This document shows positions 18,325 through 26,836 of a DNA stretch of 64,000 nucleotides, piece after piece. Origin of the DNA: Roseomonas indoligenes (GTDB taxonomy: Bacteria > Pseudomonadota > Alphaproteobacteria > Acetobacterales > Acetobacteraceae); contig NZ_JAGIZA010000006.1 of NCBI RefSeq assembly GCF_017813365.1, positions 62,001 through 126,000 on the forward strand. Reading direction: 5' to 3'. The number at the start of each line of letters is the position of its first letter. The first letter of the stretch is position 1. The notes under the pieces are model-generated. The model searched no databases. It was not told the DNA's origin and saw only the letters and a list, made by a program, of their open reading frames with translations. The position numbers and the translations under genes were made by a program.

Positions 18325-18473
18325 CTCGTCCGAGGTCTCGTTCTGCTATGCGGCACGGGCCGGCCCTTTCGGGCGGCCCGCTCGCAGATGGTTTGCTGGC
18401 GTTGCCGCCTCAACGTCCCCTGAACGCCGGGGGGCGTGTTCCGTTCCCTTTCGCCGCCCCCCGGGGGCGCGGC

Positions 18474-19295
18474 TCAGGGCTGCGGGGAGCGGGGCGTGCT
18501 GTCCGGCAGGCCGGTGCCCAGCCCCTGCGGCGCGGCGGGGGTGGCGCCAGGGGTATTGGCGATCTCCCGCGCCCGCTGCTGGCGATAGGCGCTTCGGAGC
18601 GTGGCATAGGGGTCCAGGCTGCTGCGCTGCACGTCGTCCAGCGCGTCCAGCAGGCCTTCCCGCGTGCTCACCACCGTCACCCCGGCCCGGGCGTAGTTGG
18701 CGATGTCCATCGCGTCCGGGTGGCCGAAGGTGAGCCAGGTGAGGGGATCGGCCGCGATGCCGACGCCGAAGCCCAGCAGGTCGCGCGGATTGCTGGGGCC
18801 GAGGATGGGGATGAAGAGGTAGGGCCCTTCCTCCACCCCGGCCACCGCGAAGGTCTGACCGAAATCCTCCGTGTGCGGGGGCAGGCCGAAATCCCGGGCC
18901 ACGTCGATGAAGCCGCCGACGCCGAGGGTGGAATTCAGCAGGAAGCGTCCCAGCGTCTCCCCGAAGCGCTGCGTCTCGCCCTGCAGGGCGTCGTTCATCG
19001 CCACGACGGGGCTGCGCAGGTTGCTCAGGAAGTTGGAGATGCCGGTGCGGACGGGCTGCGGCAGCACGGCGCGGTAGCCCACGGCCACCGGGCGCAGCAC
19101 GGCCGTGTCGATGGCCTGGTGCACGTCGTACATCGCGCGGTTCCAGGGCTCGATCGGATCGTTGGTGGCGCGGAACTCTTCCTGCGCCTCGCGGTCATCG
19201 GCTGGGGGGCGCGTGGCGCAGCCGGACAGGGCGGCGCCGGTCAACACCAGGGCGAGGGCGGCCGGTGCCAGGCGGGGCAGGAGAGAGGGGCGCAT
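18474..19295 (-). CDS. mlaA: MlaA/VacJ-family outer-membrane lipoprotein
   Basis: A 273-residue lipoprotein that removes misplaced phospholipids from the outer leaflet of the outer membrane. The signal peptide ends in a lipobox (LSGC at about residues 25-28). MlaA core features follow: NDPIEPWNRAMYDVHQAID, RTGISNFLSNLRSPVVAMNDALQG, RFLLNSTLGVGGFIDVARDFG and the glycine/proline-rich YLFIPILGPSNPRDLLGFG. The C-terminus is Pro/Ala/Gly-rich and probably disordered. The ATG at 19295 was preferred because an in-frame start at 19343 adds a charged stretch before the signal peptide. The gene is upstream of mlaC-like on the same strand (149 nt apart), so the two form a partial Mla pathway. Confidence 0.95.
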   Translation of the reverse strand: MRPSLLPRLAPAALALVLTGAALSGCATRPPADDREAQEEFRATNDPIEPWNRAMYDVHQAIDTAVLRPVAVGYRAVLPQPVRTGISNFLSNLRSPVVAMNDALQGETQRFGETLGRFLLNSTLGVGGFIDVARDFGLPPHTEDFGQTFAVAGVEEGPYLFIPILGPSNPRDLLGFGVGIAADPLTWLTFGHPDAMDIANYARAGVTVVSTREGLLDALDDVQRSSLDPYATLRSAYRQQRAREIANTPGATPAAPQGLGTGLPDSTPRSPQP

Positions 19296-19470
19296 GATTC
19301 CAGGGCTCGGTTCACGTTCCACGTAGCACCTGCAGCATGGCAAGTGAACTGCCCGGTTCAGTTTGCCGGCGCCTCGGGGGGCGCAACCTCGCGTGATCTG
19401 CGGATCCCAGGCCTCTCCGGCCCACGCCGGTCCTGACCGGGGGCGAGGTGACCCTGGGACGCGGCCCGCC

Positions 19471-20406
19471 TCAGCCCTCCAACCGCAACCGCCGATAGAC
19501 CGGGCGCAGCAGGAAGGGGCTGAAGAAGAGCGGGAACTGGCACAGGGCGAAGAAGAGCAGGATCAGAGGATCCGTCGCCGCCGGCAGCACCGCGAAGTAG
19601 AGCGCCATGTTCCGGTTCCCCGAGAGAAGCCCGGCCGAGAGCGCCACCCTCTGCCCCGCAGGCCGGAAGGCCAGGGCCGTGGCCGCGTTCAGCCCGAAGG
19701 ACCCCGCGAAGGCCAGGGCCAGCCCGCCCAGCACGAAGCCCGGCGCCGCGAGCAGCCGCGCCAGCACCCCGTCCATGATCCCGAAGCCGTAGAGCACGAC
19801 CAGCAGCACCACGGTCCCGTCCACGGCCCGGCCCCAGCGGTCCAGCACGGACGGCCGTACCACGCGCCGGATGAGCAGGGAGATCGCGAGCGGCAGCGCC
19901 ACCAGCAGCGCCAGACGCCCCATCAGCGCGCCGATCGAGATGGAAAGGTCGATTCCCAGCAGCCCCAACGCCAGGGGCGGGGCAGTGAAAGGCACCAGCA
20001 GGGTGGCGAGCACGGCGACGACCAGGGAAAGTTCGCCGTCCAGCCCCACCATCCGCGCAAAGGCGGGCGAGGAAATGGCCGAGCAGCCCGTGGCCATGAT
20101 CACCAGCCCCGCGGCCAGGGATCCGTGAAGCCCCATGGCCCATGCCGCCGCATGGGCCAGCACCGGGCAGGCCAGCAGGATCCAGGCGAGCAGCGCCGCG
20201 ACCAGCACGGGACGCCGAAGGTAGGAGAGCACCTGCGCTGGGTCGATCCGCAGGAGAACGAGCGTGGTGAGGCAGGCGACTACCGGCCCCACCCAGTCCC
20301 GCAGCGCCGCGGCCAGGGGTGGCGTCAGCAACCCCACCACGATCCCCGCCGCTAGAAGCACCCCCCCCTGCCGGGCACACCATTCCAGGCAGAGGCGAAG
20401 CGGCAA
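19471..20406 (-). CDS. Bile acid:sodium symporter-like (BASS/SBF family) membrane protein
   Basis: Polytopic inner-membrane protein, 311 residues, with about nine to ten hydrophobic segments. The middle part GCSAISSPAFARMVGLDGELSLVVAVLATLLVPF is typical of the sodium-dependent BASS/SBF fold, where a conserved polar crossover region binds sodium. Substrates in bacteria include carboxylates, pantoate and others; none can be assigned. No ATG is present near the N-terminus. The most likely start is a TTG at 20406, which begins just before the first hydrophobic segment. It is divergent from uvrD, with 71 nt between the starts. Confidence 0.85.
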   Translation of the reverse strand: MPLRLCLEWCARQGGVLLAAGIVVGLLTPPLAAALRDWVGPVVACLTTLVLLRIDPAQVLSYLRRPVLVAALLAWILLACPVLAHAAAWAMGLHGSLAAGLVIMATGCSAISSPAFARMVGLDGELSLVVAVLATLLVPFTAPPLALGLLGIDLSISIGALMGRLALLVALPLAISLLIRRVVRPSVLDRWGRAVDGTVVLLVVLYGFGIMDGVLARLLAAPGFVLGGLALAFAGSFGLNAATALAFRPAGQRVALSAGLLSGNRNMALYFAVLPAATDPLILLFFALCQFPLFFSPFLLRPVYRRLRLEG

Positions 20407-20477
20407 GCGGCGGTTCCCATCACGGCCCCGGCCTCTTCTGGTGGCGCGGGTTCGCGTCCCGTTCTATAGCCGCCCCC

Positions 20478-22709
20478 GTGTTCCCGCCAGCCCAACCCCC
20501 CGCACCCTTCCCCGAATCAGGGACTGACTACCTCGCCAAGCTCAACCCCGAGCAGCGCGAGGCGGTGGAGACGGTGGACGGCCCGCTGCTGGTCCTGGCC
20601 GGCGCCGGCACGGGCAAGACGCGGGTGCTGACCACCCGCTTCGCCCACATCCTGATGACCCGCCGCGCCTTCCCCAACCAGGTGCTGGCCGTCACCTTCA
20701 CCAACAAGGCGGCGAAAGAGATGCGGGAGCGCGTCTCCGTCATCCTTGGCCGCCCGGCGGAAGGGCTGTGGCTCGGCACCTTCCATGCCCTCTGCGCGCG
20801 CATGCTGCGGCGGCACGCGGAATATGTCGGCCTGACCTCCTCCTTCACCATTCTGGACACGGACGACCAGATGCGCCTGCTGAAGCAGGTGATGGACGCC
20901 GCCGTGGTGGACATCAAGCGCTGGCCCGCCCAGGGCATGATGGCGGTGATCCAGCGCTGGAAGGACCGCGGCCTGACACCGGCCCGCGTCTCCCCCGCCG
21001 AGGACAGCGACTACGCCAACAACAAGGCCCGCTCGATTTACGAAGCCTATCAGTCCCGCCTGAAGGACCTGAACACCGCCGATTTCGGTGACCTGATGCT
21101 GCACATGACGGAGATCCTGCGCACCCAGCCGGACGTACTGGCGCAGTACAACCGCATGTTCCGCTACATCCTTGTGGACGAGTACCAGGACACGAACACC
21201 GTGCAGTACCTGTGGCTCCGCCTGCTGGCGCAGGGCCACCACAACATCTGCTGCGTGGGCGACGACGACCAGTCCATCTATTCCTGGCGCGGCGCGGAGG
21301 TGGAGAACATCCTGCGCTTCGAGAAGGACTTCCCCGGCGCCCGCATCGTGCGGCTGGAGTCCAACTACCGCTCCACCAAGCCCATCCTCGCCACCGCCGC
21401 GCATCTGATCGCGAAGAACGAGGGGCGGCTGGGCAAGACCCTCCGCTCCGGCCGCAACGACGCGGAGGGCGAGAAGGTCCGCGTCGTCTCCCTCTGGGAC
21501 TCGGAGGAGGAGGCCCGCATGGTCGGCGAGCGGATCGAGCAGGCGCAGCGCAAGGGCGTGTCGCTCGCCGAGACCGCCATCCTCGTGCGCGCCGGCTTCC
21601 AGACGCGTTCGTTCGAGGAGCGGCTGATCACGCTCGGCATTCCCTACCGCGTCGTCGGCGGCCTGAAATTCTATGAGCGCGCGGAGATCCGCGACGCGAT
21701 GGCGTACATGCGCGTGATGCACCAGCCGAGCGACGACTTGGCCTTCGAGCGCATCGTGAACACCCCGAAGCGCGGCATCGGCGACGGCGCGTTGCAGCAG
21801 ATGCACATGGGCGCGCGGGAACAGTCCATCCCGCTGGCCATCGCCGCCGAGCGGCTCTCCCGCACGGAGGCGCTGCGCGCCAAGCCTCGCGCCGCGATGC
21901 GCGAGCTGTTCGACGGCTTCGCCCGCTGGCGCGCGCTGATGCAGAAGGACGGGCACGTGGTGGCGGTGGCCACCATGCTCGACGAATCCGGCTACACGGA
22001 GATGTGGAAGCAGGACAAGTCGGCCGAGGCGCCGGGCCGGCTGGAGAACCTGAAGGAGCTGGTCCGCGCCATCGGCGAGTTCCCCACGCTCGAAGGCTTC
22101 CTCGAGCACGTCGCGCTCGTCATGGAGAACGACGAGAACGCGGACACCGAGCGCGTCTCCCTCATGACGCTGCACGCCGCCAAAGGCCTGGAATTCGACC
22201 TCGTCTTCCTGCCGGGCTGGGAGGAGGGGCTCTTTCCCCACCAGCGCGCCCTGGACGAGGGCGGCACCAAGTCGCTGGAGGAGGAGCGGCGCCTGGCCTA
22301 TGTCGGCATCACCCGCGCGCGGAAGATGGCGGTGATCAGCCATGCCGCGAACCGCCGGGTCTACGGCAACTGGTCCGCCGCCATCCCCTCCCGTTTCCTG
22401 GACGAGCTGCCGGCGGACCAGATCGAGCGCGAGGGCGGCGGCGGCGCCCAGCGCGCGCGGTTGGCGGACGCGCCGAGCGTCTTCTCCGGCGGCGGCATCT
22501 CCTCCTACCGCCCGCGCGTGATCGAGGCCGGCGCCTGGGAGGTGAAGGAACGTCCTGCGCGCGCGGATGCCATGCGGGTCGGTCAGCGCGTCTTCCATCA
22601 GAAGTTCGGCTATGGGCGAGTAACGGCGGTTGAGGACAACCGCCTGGAAGTCGATTTCGAGAAGGCGGGCACGAAGCGCGTCCTCGACAGCTTCGTGGAG
22701 AAGGCCTGA
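20478..22709 (+). CDS. uvrD: ATP-dependent DNA helicase UvrD/PcrA
   Basis: Superfamily 1A 3'-5' helicase used in nucleotide-excision and mismatch repair and in removing RecA filaments, 743 residues from a GTG start at 20478. Motifs in order: Q motif LNPEQREAV, Walker A AGAGTGKT (41-48), VTFTNKAAKEM, DEYQDTN (motif II), GDDDQSIYSWRGA (III), LESNYRS (IV), LMTLHAAKGLEF (V) and YVGITRAR (VI). The C-terminal 45 residues form the Tudor-like RNA-polymerase-binding module (VGQRVFHQKFGYGRVTAVE). An in-frame upstream start (20319) would run through the promoter region of the divergent BASS gene, so the GTG is preferred. The stop overlaps the prmA start by 1 nt. Confidence 0.97.
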   Translation: MFPPAQPPAPFPESGTDYLAKLNPEQREAVETVDGPLLVLAGAGTGKTRVLTTRFAHILMTRRAFPNQVLAVTFTNKAAKEMRERVSVILGRPAEGLWLGTFHALCARMLRRHAEYVGLTSSFTILDTDDQMRLLKQVMDAAVVDIKRWPAQGMMAVIQRWKDRGLTPARVSPAEDSDYANNKARSIYEAYQSRLKDLNTADFGDLMLHMTEILRTQPDVLAQYNRMFRYILVDEYQDTNTVQYLWLRLLAQGHHNICCVGDDDQSIYSWRGAEVENILRFEKDFPGARIVRLESNYRSTKPILATAAHLIAKNEGRLGKTLRSGRNDAEGEKVRVVSLWDSEEEARMVGERIEQAQRKGVSLAETAILVRAGFQTRSFEERLITLGIPYRVVGGLKFYERAEIRDAMAYMRVMHQPSDDLAFERIVNTPKRGIGDGALQQMHMGAREQSIPLAIAAERLSRTEALRAKPRAAMRELFDGFARWRALMQKDGHVVAVATMLDESGYTEMWKQDKSAEAPGRLENLKELVRAIGEFPTLEGFLEHVALVMENDENADTERVSLMTLHAAKGLEFDLVFLPGWEEGLFPHQRALDEGGTKSLEEERRLAYVGITRARKMAVISHAANRRVYGNWSAAIPSRFLDELPADQIEREGGGGAQRARLADAPSVFSGGGISSYRPRVIEAGAWEVKERPARADAMRVGQRVFHQKFGYGRVTAVEDNRLEVDFEKAGTKRVLDSFVEKA

Positions 22710-23614
22710 TGTCGCGGCACCACCCGCAGAACCTTGAGACCGTCTGGATTGAGGACCTCCCGGAGGAGGCTGTTCCCGCCGTGGAAGCCGCCTTCGAGCG
22801 CGCCTGCCGCAGCGTCGCCCTGTTCCTTAACGAGGAGACCGACACCTGGCGCGTGGAGGGCGTGCGGGAGGAGGGGACGAAGGAGGATGACCTCACTGCC
22901 GCCCTCGCCCTGGCATCGCTGACGACCGGCCTGGACCTGACGCCCCAGCGCGCGCCGGTGGAGTCGGAGGGCTGGCTTGCCCGCACCGCCCAGTCCTTCC
23001 CGGAGCAGGCCATCGGCGGCCGCGTGGTGATCCGCCCCACCCACCTGCCGGACCGCAAGCTCTGGAGCCGCACGGTGCTGAAGCTGGATGCCGGCATCGC
23101 CTTCGGTTCCGGCGAGCACGCCTCGACCCAGGGCTGCCTCATGGCTCTCGAGGGCGTGGCGCGGCGCATGAAGGGGTTGCCGAAGGACCGGCTGCGGATG
23201 CTGGACCTCGGCGCCGGCTCCGGCATCCTCGCCATGGCCGCCGCCTCCGCCCTCCATCGCCGCGTGCTGGCGACGGATATCGAGCCCTGGTCGGTCCGCG
23301 TGGCGAACCAGAACGCCGCGATGAACGGTCTGAAGACGCTGGTCCACTCCATCCTCGCCGATGGCTGGAAGAACCCCGCCGTCTCGAAGGGGAGCTACGA
23401 CCTCGTCTTCGCCAACATCCTGGCCCGGCCGCTCTGCGCCATGGCGGGCGACATGGCGCGCCACCTGCGCCCGGGCGGCACGGCGATCCTCGCGGGGCTT
23501 CTCGGCAAGCAGGCGAACTGGGTGCTGGCCGCGCATCGCCGCGGCGGGCTGGTGCTGGAGCGCCGCCTGAACATCGGCCCCTGGACGACGCTGGTGCTGC
23601 GCAAGCCGGGCTGA
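22709..23614 (+). CDS. prmA: Ribosomal protein L11 methyltransferase
   Basis: SAM-dependent enzyme that trimethylates lysines and the N-terminus of ribosomal protein L11, 301 residues. The C-terminal catalytic Rossmann domain shows motif I DLGAGSGILAMAAASAL, the preceding FGSGEHASTQGCLMALEG typical of PrmA (usually TGTHPTT), and VFANILARPLCAMAGDMARHL (usually NILA). The N-terminal L11-recognition domain covers roughly the first 90 residues and is divergent. The ATG is joined to the uvrD stop as TGATG. Some alphaproteobacterial members are annotated simply as 50S L11 methyltransferase. Confidence 0.95.
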   Translation: MSRHHPQNLETVWIEDLPEEAVPAVEAAFERACRSVALFLNEETDTWRVEGVREEGTKEDDLTAALALASLTTGLDLTPQRAPVESEGWLARTAQSFPEQAIGGRVVIRPTHLPDRKLWSRTVLKLDAGIAFGSGEHASTQGCLMALEGVARRMKGLPKDRLRMLDLGAGSGILAMAAASALHRRVLATDIEPWSVRVANQNAAMNGLKTLVHSILADGWKNPAVSKGSYDLVFANILARPLCAMAGDMARHLRPGGTAILAGLLGKQANWVLAAHRRGGLVLERRLNIGPWTTLVLRKPG

Positions 23615-23618
23615 CGGA

Positions 23619-24245
23619 TCAGCAGGGCGCGATCTCGACTGTCGTGCCCGGCCCGCAGCGGCCCAGCAACTCCACCAGCGCCGGCCGCTCGATCGAGACG
23701 CAGCCGAGGGTCGGCCCCCAGTCCGGGGCGGCCACATGCAGGAAGATGGCGCTGCCCAGCCCCGGCACGGGCGGCGCGTCGTTGTATCCGATCACCGCGA
23801 TCACGTCGTAGAGTCCGTCCTCCCGCCACAGCTCCTCGTGGCTGCCGTTGAAGGGGAGCGTGACCGGGCGATTGTATTCCGGCCGCGCCGGATCGTCGCA
23901 CCACCCGTCGCTGGGCCGCAGCGCGCGGCAGGGCAGGGCGGTCTGCACCGGCGGCAGGCGGTCGGGCCGGTAGAGCACCTCGCGCAGCGGGAACAACCCG
24001 GCAGGAGAGGCCTTGTCCCCCTCCCGCTTCTCGGCCCGGGCGCCGGCCGCGCCGATGGCGCAGCGAAGGGCGACATCCCCGGCGAGCAGCCGTCCGCGAT
24101 CCGGCACGACCAATCGCTCCAGCATCGTCCCCGCCCGTGGGCGGACGGGAATGGCAAACCCCGCCGCACCGGCCCCAGAGAGCAGCAGCGGGCGCCGCCC
24201 CAGCACCGGGGAGGCCCGTTCCTCGCGCGTCGTGCGGCACTCCAT
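23619..24245 (-). CDS. L,D-transpeptidase-like (YkuD-fold) protein
   Basis: A 208-residue protein of the YkuD catalytic fold, which makes or edits cross-links in peptidoglycan through a cysteine. The region SAIFLHVAAPDWGPTLGCVSIE holds the histidine and the catalytic cysteine. In classical members the cysteine is preceded by SHG; here it is TLG, as in a separate set of alphaproteobacterial homologues. The conserved ASPAGLFPLREVLYRPDR and GWCDDPARPEYNRPV also fit that set. The start at 24245 is followed by an apparent signal or anchor segment (RRPLLLSGAGAAGFAIPV). It converges with prmA, only 4 nt between the stops. Confidence 0.85.
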   Translation of the reverse strand: MECRTTREERASPVLGRRPLLLSGAGAAGFAIPVRPRAGTMLERLVVPDRGRLLAGDVALRCAIGAAGARAEKREGDKASPAGLFPLREVLYRPDRLPPVQTALPCRALRPSDGWCDDPARPEYNRPVTLPFNGSHEELWREDGLYDVIAVIGYNDAPPVPGLGSAIFLHVAAPDWGPTLGCVSIERPALVELLGRCGPGTTVEIAPC

Positions 24246-24357
24246 GCGACACCCCCGTCTTCCGGCGACACCATCGGGCGTCGCACCCCACGAGGCTAGA
24301 TCCGCCTCACGGTGCTTCCGGATCACATCGCTGTCGGGAGAGGCCCAAAACAGCACC

Positions 24358-24402
24358 GGCCCGCCATGGCGCCTCGAGGGGGGAGGCGGCGCCAGGCGGG
24401 CC
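24358..24402 (-). terminator. Probable intrinsic terminator of the DUF1127 gene
   Basis: A two-part stem (GGCCCGCC/GGCGGGCC and TGGCGCC/GGCGCCA, separated by one bulged A) with a 14-nt loop lies 64 nt past the stop of the minus-strand DUF1127 gene. In that direction it is followed by GGTGCTGTTTTGGG, a short T-run. Confidence 0.6.
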
Positions 24403-24466
24403 GGGCATCGGAACGGCGAAGAGGTTTGGGGGAACTCGCCGCCCCGGTACTCGATGGAAGCGGCCG

Positions 24467-24823
24467 TCAGGCGGCGGCGTGCTTCCGGAAGCGGTCATTC
24501 GCGGCGGCCGGCGTCGCCACGGCGATCGGGGCCTCCACGCCGCGCGCGGGCGCCTGCCCGGCGAGCACGAAGGGAATGTCGGAGCGGGTCAGGCCGATAT
24601 CGGACAACTCGCGGTCCGTGAGAGCGAGCAGCTCGGCCTCGGCCCGACGGCGCTGCATCCAGCCCGCGAAGCCGGCGAGCAGGCGCTGCAGCCCGGATAG
24701 CACGGCCGCGTTGCGGGCCTCGTTGGCCTGGCGCAGAAGCTCGACTTCGCTCAGCTGACGCATGTTGGCCGGGTAGGGCATCATCGGCGCGGGATTCTGC
24801 ACCTGGGAGATGCGGGGGTTCAT
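24467..24823 (-). CDS. DUF1127-domain protein
   Basis: A 118-residue protein with a C-terminal DUF1127 segment (about 50-95), recognised from RRRAEAELLALTDRELSDIGLTRSDI. DUF1127 proteins are short, basic and arginine-rich. In Agrobacterium and Rhodobacter relatives they influence phosphate uptake, RNA turnover and stress fitness through RNA or protein contacts. Here the domain is preceded by a Met/Pro/Asn-rich N-terminus and followed by an Ala-rich tail. The start at 24823 (MNPRISQVQN) is preferred to one at 24925. The gene is divergent from the M24 peptidase, sharing a lower-G+C intergenic region. Confidence 0.9.
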   Translation of the reverse strand: MNPRISQVQNPAPMMPYPANMRQLSEVELLRQANEARNAAVLSGLQRLLAGFAGWMQRRRAEAELLALTDRELSDIGLTRSDIPFVLAGQAPARGVEAPIAVATPAAANDRFRKHAAA

Positions 24824-24952
24824 GATTGTCGTCCGTTGATCGGTGGCACCAACCGGCAGGCCGCCCTTGCGGCCCGTCCTTGGGTTGCCTTCGGTGAAGG
24901 CAATATGCGCTCGGGAAGCAGGCAAATGGCGCGTTGTTCATGTGGCTGAGCC

Positions 24953-24967
24953 ATGCGTCAGACGCAT
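24953..24967. promoter_or_regulatory. Perfect inverted repeat between divergent genes (possible operator)
   Basis: ATGCGTC-A-GACGCAT is a 7-bp perfect inverted repeat with a one-base centre, lying in the intergenic region between the DUF1127 gene and the M24 peptidase gene. It would be inside the coding region if the peptidase began at 24953, but that start lacks a ribosome-binding site. A role as a dimeric regulator's binding site is only inferred. Confidence 0.4.
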
Positions 24968-24988
24968 AGAAATCTGGGGAAACATGCT

Positions 24989-26776
24989 GTGGTTAACGAT
25001 CTGGTGACAAACCTGCCGCAAAAGCGTCTTACGGACCTCCGTTTTGAGATTGCGCGCGCCGGGGTGGACGGATTCATCATTCCCCGGGCCGACGAGTTCC
25101 TCGGCGAATACGTCCCTCCTTCCGGGGAGCGCCTCGCCTGGCTCACCGGCTTCACCGGGTCCGCCGGCCTCGCGATCGTCCTGCCGGACCGCGCCGTGGT
25201 CTTCACCGATGGCCGCTACACCACCCAGGTCGCCCAGCAGACCGATCCCACGCTCTGGGAGCGCCGGCACCTGATCGAGGAGCCTCCGGCCGCCTGGCTG
25301 AAGGCGCATGCCGCCGGCAAGCGGATCGGCTACGACCCCTGGCTGCACCCCCAGGCCGCGCTGGACCGCCTCGCCGCCTCGGGCGCCGAGCTCGTCCCGC
25401 TGCCCGCCAATCCGCTGGACGCGATCTGGACCGATCGCCCCAGCGCCCCCACGGCGCCGGCCGAGCCCTGGCCGGAGGAATTCGCCGGCCGCTCCTCCGC
25501 CGAGAAGCGCGGTGGGATCGCCGCCGCCCTGAAGGAGGCCGGGCAGGACGCGGTGGTGCTCGCCGATGCCCATTCCGTCGCCTGGCTGCTGAACATGCGC
25601 GGCGGCGACCTGGACCACACGCCGCTCGCCCTTGCCTTCGCCATCCTGGACGCGGAGGGAGCTGTCACCCTGTTCATGGACCCCGCCAAGGCCGGCCCGG
25701 CGCTGCGCGAGGCCCTGGGCAACGCCGTCTCCATCCAGCCGCGCGACACCCTGCCCGCGGCGCTTGCCGCACTGAAGGGCAAGACCGTCCGGCTGGACCC
25801 GGAGGCGACGCCCGCCTGGTTCGGCCAGGTGCTGAAGGAGGCCGGCGCCGACATCTCCTCCGGCGCCGACCCCATCCGCCTTCCCCGCGCCTGCAAGACG
25901 GAAGCGGAGCGCACCGGCGCCCGCGCCGCCCACCGCCGCGACGCGCGGGCGATGATCCGCTTCCTCGCCTGGTTCGCGAGGGAGGCCCGGCATGGCGAGC
26001 TGACGGAGATCGCCGCCGCCGACCAGCTCCTCGCCTTCCGCCGGATGGAGGACCGATTCCGCGCCGAATCCTTCCCCGCCATCGCCGGCGCGGGGGAGCA
26101 CGGCGCCGTCATCCACTACCGCGCCACGGAGGCGAGCAACCGCACGATCCACCCCGACGAGCCCTTCCTGCTCGATAGCGGCGCCCAGTACCTGGACGGC
26201 ACCACGGATATCACGCGCACCCTCTGGACCGGCCCCGGCCTGCCGCCGGCGGAACTCCGCACCCGCTACACGCTGGTGCTGCGCGGCATGATCGCCCTGG
26301 CCGCCACCCGCTTCCCGGAGGGCGTGGCCGGACCGCACCTGGACGCCATCGCCCGCCGGCCGCTGTGGGAGGCCGGGCTGGACTACGACCACGGCACCGG
26401 CCACGGCGTCGGCGCCTTCCTCTCCGTGCATGAAGGCCCTGCCGCCTTCTCCCGCAGCGCCGCCAACATCCCGCTGCAGGAGGGAATGATTCTCTCCGAC
26501 GAGCCGGGCTTCTACCTGCCCGGCGCCTACGGCATCCGGCTGGAGAACCTGCTGCTCGTGCGCCCCGTCGCCGCCGCGCAGGGACCGCGCCGCTGGCTGC
26601 ATTTCGAGACCCTGACCCTGGCCCCCTTCGACCGCGAGCTGATCGATGCCGGCGCGCTGGACCGCACGGAGCGCGCCTGGCTGGACGCCTATCACGCCCG
26701 CATCCTCGTGGAGGTCGGCCCCACCCTGGACGGCCCGACGATGGAATGGCTGCGCGCCGCCTGCGCCCCGCTGTGA
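24989..26776 (+). CDS. Xaa-Pro aminopeptidase (M24 family)
   Basis: Cytosolic di-manganese aminopeptidase P-type enzyme, 595 residues, releasing N-terminal residues next to proline. Two creatinase-like N-terminal domains precede the pita-bread catalytic domain. Metal ligands are seen in LLDSGAQYLDGTTDITRT (both aspartates), GTGHGVGAFLSVHEGP (histidine), ILSDEPGFY and IRLENLLLV (glutamates). The C-terminal extension LTLAPFDRELID is typical of the long eukaryote-like APP1 class. The GTG at 24989 has GGGGA at good distance. An ATG at 24953 is possible but lacks a ribosome-binding site and would include a palindromic sequence. Confidence 0.94.
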   Translation: MVNDLVTNLPQKRLTDLRFEIARAGVDGFIIPRADEFLGEYVPPSGERLAWLTGFTGSAGLAIVLPDRAVVFTDGRYTTQVAQQTDPTLWERRHLIEEPPAAWLKAHAAGKRIGYDPWLHPQAALDRLAASGAELVPLPANPLDAIWTDRPSAPTAPAEPWPEEFAGRSSAEKRGGIAAALKEAGQDAVVLADAHSVAWLLNMRGGDLDHTPLALAFAILDAEGAVTLFMDPAKAGPALREALGNAVSIQPRDTLPAALAALKGKTVRLDPEATPAWFGQVLKEAGADISSGADPIRLPRACKTEAERTGARAAHRRDARAMIRFLAWFAREARHGELTEIAAADQLLAFRRMEDRFRAESFPAIAGAGEHGAVIHYRATEASNRTIHPDEPFLLDSGAQYLDGTTDITRTLWTGPGLPPAELRTRYTLVLRGMIALAATRFPEGVAGPHLDAIARRPLWEAGLDYDHGTGHGVGAFLSVHEGPAAFSRSAANIPLQEGMILSDEPGFYLPGAYGIRLENLLLVRPVAAAQGPRRWLHFETLTLAPFDRELIDAGALDRTERAWLDAYHARILVEVGPTLDGPTMEWLRAACAPL

Positions 26777-26808
26777 AAACCCTTCCCCGGAAGGGGTGAT
26801 GCTGCGAG

Positions 26809-26830
26809 CCTCCCGGAAAAGACCGGGAGG
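26809..26830 (+). promoter_or_regulatory. Hairpin that masks the ribosome-binding site of the next gene
   Basis: A perfect 8-bp stem CCTCCCGG/CCGGGAGG with an AAAAGA loop lies just upstream of the Bug receptor gene. Its 3' arm contains GGGAGG, the only good ribosome-binding site for the ATG at 26837. Folding would block translation. It could also act as a weak terminator for the M24 gene (stop at 26776). Confidence 0.55.
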
Positions 26831-26836
26831 CGAACG

